Of a stretch of DNA of 64,000 nt, positions 56,775 to 64,000 are shown piece by piece. The first letter of the stretch is position 1, and each line of letters opens with the position of its first letter. The DNA comes from Planoprotostelium fungivorum (Eukaryota > Evosea > Variosea > Cavosteliida > Cavosteliaceae), in NCBI GenBank assembly GCA_003024175.1, contig MDYQ01000121.1, positions 1 through 64,000 of the forward strand, given 5' to 3'. The notes under the pieces were generated by a model that was not told the DNA's origin, searched no databases, and saw only the letters and a list, made by a program, of their open reading frames with translations. The position numbers were made by a program, and so were the translations under genes.

Positions 56775-57137
56775 CGCGATGAGGTGATGTGATGTGTGCC
56801 CAATTAAAAGGATCAAAATGAAATTTTAAAAGAGATTTTCTCGCCTCTTTTGAACATCTGCATGTGTGCTTCGTTCCAATCATCACAATCACAACAGCGA
56901 CTCTTTGTTTTCACAAAAGACAGGCGTTCATCATCTCACACAATGTTCATCACGCTGAGCAGGAGAAGACAAGGTGACCTTCTTTACGATTGGATTTATT
57001 TATCTCTCATAGAATGTCCTCCCCACGAGCTCATCACTCCATGTGACCTTCATTGAGAGAATGAATCCTCAATATCCTTCTATTATGCATACAATGACCG
57101 ATACGATACAGTGTGGACCCCTCCACGTCCTCCCCTC
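56775..57137. other. Intergenic gap, no feature seen
   Basis: This 363-bp gap lies between Bud32 and the PP2C-like gene, both on the minus strand. Short frames have no support. It should contain the Bud32 promoter and the 3' flank of the PP2C-like gene. Confidence 0.35.
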
Positions 57138-58714
57138 TCATGACAACTTCAAGATGAGCACCAGCACTCGGTTGTGGAGGTTCCTCCTCGACGCGATGTT
57201 GCTCAGCCTCTGAGACAGCTCCTGTGCCGACCTCTCCCTCGATTGATAGATAACATCGACTACCTCCTCGGGTGAAACGACGTTCCAAAAGTCTGTCCAC
57301 GTGTCAGTCCAAATCCGTCCATCTACAACGTTGTAGATCACCTTCCGAGGCCAATACGACGAAATTATCCCGCGGGGTCAAACGAACCGATTTGACTTCG
57401 ATTTCATCCGACGTGTAATCTTCCGATGATTCTTCCTGAAAATTTCGTCAGAAGTGGCGGGTTGTAGACGGACGGACCTGCTTCGATCTTTTTCTCACCG
57501 GTTCGGCCTCAGGGTCCTTCTCTGAACCCTCCGAGACAGGTATAGACTGGATGAGCACCGACACGTTCATGTGATTGTCCATCATGTCCGATGAAGATGG
57601 AGACTTTTGTTCTTCTCTCGCCGAGCGGCGGGGGGAGCTCTCGCGAGAGGTGAAGCCGAACTGAACGAGGCGAGTTGGAGGGATAGAGGGTTCGTTCTGT
57701 TTGTGTAGCTCATTCTCACGGATGTGCTGCATGACTTGTTCGCTGTAAGACAGGGAGGGATTCGAGCGGGAAGCCGGTGGAGGCGTGAAGTTGGGGGCCG
57801 GCATGGAAGGTGATTGGCCATCATCGACACCCCCGGCGGCTTTGTTCATGGCGTTGACCTGTGGAGGTGAGCGAGAGAGGGGAGAGGGGATTCACCTCTT
57901 CGCGCGACATCATCTCTTGGAATGATTTGGGAATCTTGATGGCCTTTCCATCGGAGCAGAAGATAGAACCGGATTGGTCGCAGCCGACGGCGTATAAGAA
58001 CTTGTCGTAGATGACGGCGACTCCAATGAGATCGTTCTGAGGTGAAATGGTCAGAGGCCCGAATCGTGGAGGCAAAATGATTCGAAATGGTTTAGACGCT
58101 GTGACTCACCCCTTTATCGGAACTCTGTTCCAAACTCTGGGATTGATTATTCGAAGAGTTCTAGCGGAATCAGTTTGGCCATATCATACATTTACAAACT
58201 CACGTTGTTATTATTATTCTCGTCGTCTGCATTCTGTTGCTGAGTCTTCATGAAGCCCTCCTTAACTGCCTTTGCTGTCTGCCATCTGAAGAATGGATGG
58301 TCCACAATGTTTCGACGCAGCCGAGTATCCGACTTTCTCTCCTCCGCTGTCGTCTCCTCTGAAGATTAATTAGTTAGTAGTCCAGTCATAGATGGATCAG
58401 ATGTTATCGATATGCTTGGGCCGTGTGGCGTCAAGATGAGGCCGCGGAAGAGCAGCGGAGTCTTACTCACCATTGTTATTGTTGTTGAGAGAGAATATAG
58501 TGGCTTCCGCCTTCTTCGTATCATAGTCGGAGACATTCCAATGGTGCTCCACATTGGAGGACATTGGGTGACTCAAGAGCGGTGTTACGTTCGTTCTCAT
58601 GGATGGCAATCCTCCGGAGAGGTTGCCCCCGAAGAATGAGAAGTGGATGCCCCAAGTGGGAAATGGAACATGGGTGGAATCTGCCTTCCAATGGTGGAGT
58701 TGGTCCTTCTCCAT
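57138..58714 (-). CDS. PP2C-like protein, probably a pseudophosphatase
   Basis: The start MEKDQLHHWKADSTHVPFPT leads to WGIHFSFFGGNLSGGLPSMR, which aligns with the F-G-V-F-D-G-H-G-G motif of PP2C but lacks its aspartate and histidine. The core strand pair LIGVAVIYDKFLYAVGCDQS, GSIFCSDGKAIKIPKSFQEM is clearly PP2C, yet the usual G-D-S-R is absent. Near the end DNFVVLASEG and FWNVVSPEEVVDVIYQSRER match the family's L-A-S-D-G-L-W-D-V block, again without the metal-binding aspartate, and the last D-N-I/V-T motif is replaced by LHNRVLVLIL. A disordered phospho-rich insert (about 150 residues, S, P and basic) sits between. It may be a scaffold like TAB1. Seven introns. Confidence 0.72.
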
Positions 58715-59227
58715 ATTATCTACAGACCCGAGGAGGTTGTCTTTCGTTCTGTCCGTTTCTCTAATGTTAAGGATGTGGAAGATGATGGTTCCTCCTTATT
58801 TTTGATATCCCTTTTTGATAGGTATGAATTGTAGATCATCACCAAAATTCTTCTTTTCACCCCTTTTCCTCCTCTCCTTCGCTTTTGAATGCTCAATCTG
58901 AACACATTCTCTTTTCCCTCTTTTTTGCTCTTAATTGATACTCTTCTATCGAACGGCCACGATTGGTCACACCTACGCATCAATAGACACATCGCGCTCC
59001 TCGATGCATAATCATCGATCGGTTCGGTTCACACAGATGGACTCGCCATTCATCAAATTTGTGAGACGGTGATGCACGTGTAACAATTTAAGATGATGGA
59101 ATTGGATAGGAGGTAGAAGAGCTAACTGGCTTCTGTATTCTACGTCCATCAATAGAAGTACTTTCGTTTTAACATCGCGACTCTCGTCCTCGTCCATCAC
59201 TTTCAGCGTCCTTTGTCTTCATCATCC
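58715..59227. other. Intergenic gap, no feature seen
   Basis: These 513 bp lie between two minus-strand genes and should contain the PP2C-like promoter. A short frame (59,012-59,200) shows no domain. Confidence 0.3.
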
Positions 59228-61728
59228 TCACGGCTGTTCGCTCATCTTGTCGATCTCAGACAAAAATTCATCTGCATTGTCCATCAGTCCACCCATCTTG
59301 CGTGAGCGGCTCCTCTCACCACAAGCCGCTTGGTATTGTGCCTTCTTTGCATCACCCACCGATCCTGACTTCAGCATGGACTTGACTTGGGGTGTCACGG
59401 GTGATGGTTCTTCTGATAGAGAAGGGGATAGACTCGTCAATTGCAATCGAACCTGAGACGGAAGTCAGAATCAGGTCGGATGATGTGATTGAATCATATC
59501 ACCAGTGATAGATTGTCCATCAGTTGGGTGATCCTCTCGTCTTTCTCTTCCGCCGCCTGTTGAAGTTTGACCACCTTCTGATTTAGACTCGAGATGAGCT
59601 CATTTTGTGACAGAACGATCCGCTCCAAGAGCTGGATCTTGGTCTGCATCTGTTTGTTCTGACGAGCCAAGTCTTTTGTCTCCGCCAAGTTCTTGTTGGA
59701 GATGGACTTGTAGACGAAACTGTTTGGACTGTCCACCGCTCTCTCTGTAGGGATGGTGAGCCGATCGAATGACATGATGAAAACGTATGACACATCAGAC
59801 GGTGGTGATTCACCTTGATTGTTTCCAGCTAAGAGGGCGACTGGTGTGTTGTGTAGAGGTCGACTGGTCCTCTCGATGTCTGACGTCTTCAGGGCACCCA
59901 AGAGACTGTCGATGTTCTGCCACCTCTCCTCCATCAGAGGAGACGGGACGGAAGGATCATAAGAGCTCATCGAAGACATCGTGGGAGAGATGACGACCCT
60001 CTCATCTGAAGCGGATGCCCTCAGCGGCTTGTCATCCGAAGATGATGCCCGCAACTGTTTGTCATCTGAGTTCCTCAAGTCTTGGTAGATGTTGGGAGTC
60101 GATGAAGAGTAGTAGTCCACCATCGAAGACTGAAGAGACCGCGCCGAAGCTCTTCCCGAATTTCGACGCTGTGACGTCATCAGACATCATCATCCGATCT
60201 TGTCATCTCACAGAGAGTTTCCTCGTGATGAAGTTGCCCTTCTTGTCTCCAAGAGAAAGAGATAAATCGTTTCCTTTCGGAGAAGAGTGCATGGAGGGGG
60301 CGCTGGGGTGTCTGACCATCTCTAGTTTGAGGAGCTCATCCGATGGAAGAGGTGGAGCTCTTGAGGGTGCGGAGTGTCTCTTGTTGGGCTCTGCCCTCGT
60401 CTTCGCGGCGTGTTCTTTGATGGAGCTCCTCTCCTTCGTGTCGGTGATGCCTGGTGGTGTCATGATCATGATGCAGAACGGTTCGTCTCACCCAGACTGT
60501 CTAAATCCAAATCGTCCAGCCGTGATAGAGAAGACAGGTCGTAGTACCCCGAAGCGAGGAAGTGGTTGTTGTATTTCTCTAAGCCAATCTCAGACAGCCA
60601 CACTGTCACCACCTTGATGGGAGACAGACTGATCTCATCTGTAATTGTTCACTCTCCACGTGAATAAAACGAGAATAAAATAGTTCATTGTAGACGAATC
60701 GATGGCGCGTTGTAGTCGCATGAAAGAATAAATATGAGAATAAAATCACACCTGGCGCCCTCGAATCAAAGTCGATGTGTCTCACAGCATCAGGACAGAT
60801 CGAACGAACAAACTCGATCAGCTCGTCTAGATAATCGTCTGCGAAATCCGACTCTATGTTCTCATGATCGGCTCCCTCCAACTCGATGAGACGGTTGGCG
60901 ACACTCTCGTAGATGTGCTTCGAGAGTTTCTATCGATTCTTTAAAACTCTTCGCGTGCCTTTAGACATTCACCTTTGAATGCTTTGGAGACACGAGTTGG
61001 TCTTTCGTTCCGTGCACCAACATGATGGGACATCTGATCTGTTTTTGTTCGTTCAGTTGTTCGTTTCCTCTTTCTTCTCACTTGTCTGATCTTCTTAATG
61101 TTCTCGAACATGTCAGTTGTGAGGGCGTTCCTCACATCGGGCTGGATGTCTAACACCGATGTCATGGCCGACTGTAAGATGACTCCGGCCAATGTTCTAT
61201 TTCTACAGACGGGGTCATGATGGACCGATGGACGGTGATGGACTCACATCTCTGAGTTCCTCAGAAACTTTTTGTTGTTTCTTCTCCCAATGGTTCTAGA
61301 TCCTGTTTCTTTGTTGCTGCTATAGAGAGTCGATGCCAAATGAACGGTGGGCCCAGTTCCAAGGGACTTGCCGAATCTATAATCACATCAGTGTGAGATC
61401 GATACCGGAATGTCTCACAGGATGATCCGTTCTGATGGAATCTTCTTTGTGACTGTAAGATGTTGGAAGGCGATGCGAATGTCTTCGTAGCATTGTTTCT
61501 CAGATGGCCTCCCATATCGATTGATACCATATCCGGTGTACTCGTAACTGAGGATATTGATCTATAATGTATCAGATGAGAGAGGGAGTGGTTCTCACGT
61601 TTAGAGAGTCCCGTAAGAGCTCCATCCATTTCTTGGTGGTGTATAAATCGTCGCCGTTGCCCGTGCTGTACAGAAGAGTGAATTGAGCTCTTTCTCCTTG
61701 GAGCCCACGCCACTGTTTCCGTCAGACA
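59228..61728 (-). CDS. ABHD17-like serine hydrolase fused to SAM domain and coiled coil
   Basis: The N-terminal part matches ABHD17/FAM108 alpha/beta hydrolases, which remove palmitate from membrane proteins: LLYSTGNGDDLYTTKKWMEL, ILSYEYTGYGINRYGRPSEK, SERIILFGRSLGTGPTVHLA (nucleophile serine in GRSLG), GVILQSAMTSVLDIQPDVRN and CPIMLVHGTKDQLVSPKHSK (acid D, then H). After a clean splice (60,643-60,752) comes a SAM domain: VVTVWLSEIGLEKYNNHFLA, SGYYDLSSLSRLDDLDLDSL, GITDTKERSSIKEHAAK. Then follow a serine-rich stretch, a coiled coil (NKQMQTKIQLLERIVLSQNE; LNQKVVKLQQAAEEKDERIT) and a tail ending FLSEIDKMSEQP. Splice joins link all parts in one frame. The first exon is uncertain: ATG 61,728 is not in frame with LLYSTGNG as written. 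Confidence 0.75.
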
Positions 61729-61794
61729 TTGTATATATCATTTGAGAGGTTTGCATATGAGGGGCTTTCGATGTGCGAAGGCGGATATAAGATC

Positions 61795-61802
61795 GTATAT
61801 AT
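61795..61802. promoter_or_regulatory. TATA-like element upstream of the ABHD17-SAM gene
   Basis: TATATATA lies about 70 bp upstream of the presumed start of the minus-strand hydrolase gene. Its spacing suits a core promoter, but AT-rich words are common here. Confidence 0.25.
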
Positions 61803-61858
61803 AGTTACTGAAGAGATAAGGGAGAATCCGGTGGCAATTCAATTTCAAATCTCTCATA

Positions 61859-62062
61859 TCACATCGATTCTCTTAGCAATGGAAGAATATCCACCTCATA
61901 GAATATAGATGGTATCTTTCGATTCAAAACTGCCTCTGTCGACTTCACGGGAATAGACGTTGTCGAATCATCTTCGATCCACTCTATCTCTGGTAGCTGA
62001 TCGGATCGGTATCCTGGAACCTGACTGGGTTGAAAGACTAATTGACTGTAATGTGCTCCCAT
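61859..62062 (-). CDS. Small hypothetical protein (67 residues)
   Basis: One uninterrupted frame with a true ATG reads MGAHYSQLVFQPSQVPGYRS, then EIEWIEDDSTTSIPVKSTEA and IPSIFYEVDILPLLRESM. No family is recognised. It lies in a region with no other gene, but with no homologue or splice evidence the call is tentative. Confidence 0.35.
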   Translation of the reverse strand: MGAHYSQLVFQPSQVPGYRSDQLPEIEWIEDDSTTSIPVKSTEAVLNRKIPSIFYEVDILPLLRESM

Positions 62063-62206
62063 TGCATCATGCTGTATCTTCCATCAAACGTATCACCAAA
62101 AATTCGATGCCTGTCAGATTTCCAACGGCATTGTAGAATCTCTCGCCCATAATCCATTTTACTAATATATCGTAGAACTTGCGATACGGATGCAGCTTGA
62201 CAATCA

Positions 62207-62305
62207 GCGCCGATGAAAGATAAACAGTTACCGTTCGCACCCGAAAGGGAAAACAGTGACAGCGTGGATGATCAGTGTATAATCTTCCTTAGAAGTCTGA
62301 GGCGC
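62207..62305 (+). ncRNA. Candidate C/D-box snoRNA
   Basis: The stretch is closed by a terminal stem, GCGCC (62,207-62,211) with GGCGC (62,301-62,305). Just inside are a box C-like CGATGA (62,211-62,216) and a box D CTGA (62,297-62,300), the expected order for a C/D snoRNA of about 99 nt. The box C departs from UGAUGA at its first base, and an internal C'/D' pair is not clear (GGATGA near 62,259). No coding frame competes. Confidence 0.32.
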
Positions 62306-62343
62306 AATGCTCTAAATCGAAAAAGAAAAACTGACTACTGCTT

Positions 62344-62460
62344 CGGTCGAACAAAACCTATCCGGTCGACCGTGGGACGACATTGCTCTTCATCCCCTAG
62401 CGCTAGGAGCTAAATATATCACCATGTCACATGAATGAACGGTTCCGTCCGAAGACGGAA
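62344..62460. other. Cluster of hairpins and palindromes
   Basis: Perfect stems follow the snoRNA candidate: CGGTCGA (62,344) with TCGACCG (62,366); the 12-bp palindrome CCTAGCGCTAGG (62,396-62,407); and TTCCGTC (62,443), loop CGAA, GACGGAA (62,454-62,460). The last has a stable tetraloop-like form. They may belong to a second structured RNA or a regulatory region of the next gene. Confidence 0.35.
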
Positions 62461-62629
62461 ATAGCTGTGAATTTCACCGCTTCGATCTGAACTGTCGTGT
62501 CACCATGACTATATCCACAGCCTTGTCGCTAAGGAGCACAGTAGAAGTAGGGATAAGGTGGAATCCTCGTTCAATCGTGTCCGAAGTAGAAAGGGGAACA
62601 CACTTATTTTTACATCAGCTCACGATGCG

Positions 62630-64000
62630 ATGAGAGGCCACACCATACAGGTAAGAGCCTTCGGCGATGGTACTTCTTCCGCAAGTTCGAGCCGCCTACC
62701 ATCGAGAGGTGAGCTAATTCTGAATTCGCATGAATCTGAGACTGATGCAGATGGATTCTTCACTCCAAAGAAGAGGAACAGCTTTTCTCATCAGCTGATT
62801 CACAATTTCTTCTCCGTGAGGAACGTACTGACGATCGTAATGATGATTCTCATGGCCGTCTGCCTCGCCACCATCTCTATTCTCAGTCATTCTTTCGAGA
62901 AGCAGATCGTCGCTGCATTGAATGGGGACATCCTGTTGGGCAAGGAAGAGGACATCAACCATTCGATCGATCAAATCTGGCGGGAATTGGACACGGTGAT
63001 GAACGCCACCAACACTTTCCTCTTGGGAGAGTACCTACCCGTTCACGTAAACCTCACGACGTACGACTTACAAAACGGATCACTGCTCGATGCCTTCCCT
63101 CGTGTCTACAGTTTCTTCCTATCCCAAGTCGAGAGGAACATACAGGGGACCACTTTAGAATTCTACTGGGATTCAGGACAAACGATGGGGGTGGAGGCCA
63201 TCAACGGATACATCGACGCGTATGAGTATCATCTGGTGAATGGAACATGCTTTTGTAGAGGTCATACCATCAAGGCAGGTATGATGATCCGAGATGTGGT
63301 CATTCCAGAGTAAGTGATGGATGCTCATTTCAGTCGATGGACCAACTCATATGACAACAGTCCAAATCTGTATTACGATTTCGAGCTTCCCTTATCTTTC
63401 TACACTTCTAAATACGCATTATCCCAGCCAGTCTGTGGTTACAAGTGAGACTCTCCTAATCGGGTGATGATTGAGCCGTCCCAACAGATGGTATACGGAA
63501 TTTTATCTCCTCTTCCAAGAAGGTGCACCTAACCTCTTTCCCGTCACTCGGTGCCAGTACTTCTGCAACCACGAGGGAGTCTTCGTAGGGATGTACTGTC
63601 TCAGCACAGAGAGGAGACCGTGAGTGATGATGTTCGTGACCGATTTGATCCGTTAACGTTCACCTCAGGATCACGCTTTATCTCCAGGGAATCATTCAAG
63701 AGACCCCTGGAAAGTTATTGATCACATCATCAGATGGTCAGATCGTCAGCTCTTCTTCAGGTACCAATCCATTCCTTATTCTGAAACAGGGGTGAGTTTT
63801 TTCTTCGATTCGACGCCACTCTAACCTATTGGAAGCGTATCCTACGCATCGGTGTACGCCCAAAACGCCTCGGAAGCATGGATCAATCAGGTGAACATCG
63901 ATGGTGACATCTCATCGTAACCTCCACAGTTGGCTCCGTTTATGCACCAAGCTGAGGCACCAGCTTCGGGCCACATGATTGTAGATGGTGTACCTTACAC
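62630..64000 (+). CDS. Membrane receptor-like protein, N-terminal part (cut by window end)
   Basis: The first in-frame ATG is at 62,630 (MRGHTIQVRAFGDGTSSASS), though an earlier exon is possible since the frame stays open upstream to about 62,480. A cytosolic serine-rich stretch is followed by a membrane helix (VLTIVMMILMAVCLATISIL). Then comes an outer domain with several N-glycosylation sites (NATNTF, NLTTYD, NGSLLD) and words such as YYDFELPLSFYTSKYALSQP, VTRCQYFCNHEGVFVGMYCL and PGKLLITSSDGQIVSSSSGT. The last resemble Cache-type sensing modules of receptor cyclases and hybrid kinases. Exons after 63,313 are separated by about 45-60 nt introns. The catalytic part, if any, lies beyond the window. 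Confidence 0.6.

Overview
The window looks like nuclear DNA of a gene-dense, intron-rich unicellular eukaryote, most likely an amoebozoan and perhaps a protosteloid amoeba. The signs are many short introns (about 40-60 nt, nearly all GTGAGT-like to CAG), tightly packed genes on both strands, an F-box/ankyrin gene family, a MEF2-type MADS factor, a RasGEF, and a DNAI7 (axonemal dynein accessory) homologue, which implies flagellar ancestry. The species is an inference.

Bases 1-15,970 form a large inverted duplication. The left arm (1 to about 6,556, cut by the window edge) and the right arm (about 9,210 to 15,970) carry the same four genes in mirror order: GPC1 acyltransferase, mitochondrial ribosomal protein uL23m, a MYCBP homologue and a secreted beta-helix surface protein. 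From about 130 to 4,690 the arms look identical and pair as x with 15,950 minus x. They diverge by substitutions and indels at the outer edge and increasingly towards the centre. The inner arms hold a mosaic of gene pieces: part of a RUS/DUF647 gene, the 5' end of an F-box gene, the 3' end of the syntaxin-binding gene and a short repeat (R1). Parental or sister copies of several pieces lie at 31-38 kb. The spacer holds an intact Sec1/Munc18 gene whose last exon already lies in the right arm.

From 16 to 31 kb come the full GPC1, a kinesin heavy chain, an EF-hand protein, an ankyrin protein, a disordered protein, a C5orf34 homologue, a lipase and a YME1-type mitochondrial AAA protease. From 31 to 38 kb lie an F-box/ankyrin gene, a Kelch gene, a RUS gene and a debris zone with a broken ankyrin gene, an exact 97-bp copy of the syntaxin-binding gene and a third R1 copy. 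From 38 to 64 kb come a multipass membrane protein, a BTB/SPRY protein, a MADS factor, DNAI7, a cyclin K/T with a long charged repeat tail, a RasGEF, an F-box-like protein, an aldo/keto reductase, an SDR epimerase, Bud32 kinase, a PP2C-like probable pseudophosphatase, an ABHD17-like hydrolase joined to a SAM domain and coiled coil, and the start of a membrane receptor-like gene cut by the window end. Two intergenic stretches (53.25-53.41 kb and 62.2-62.46 kb) fold into stacked hairpins and may be non-coding RNA genes.

The genes are mostly housekeeping or signalling genes and do not form a single pathway. The main novelty is the structured inverted duplication with its patchwork centre. No tRNA, rRNA, CRISPR or intact transposon was seen. 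Exon boundaries were read by eye and are approximate where not stated exactly.
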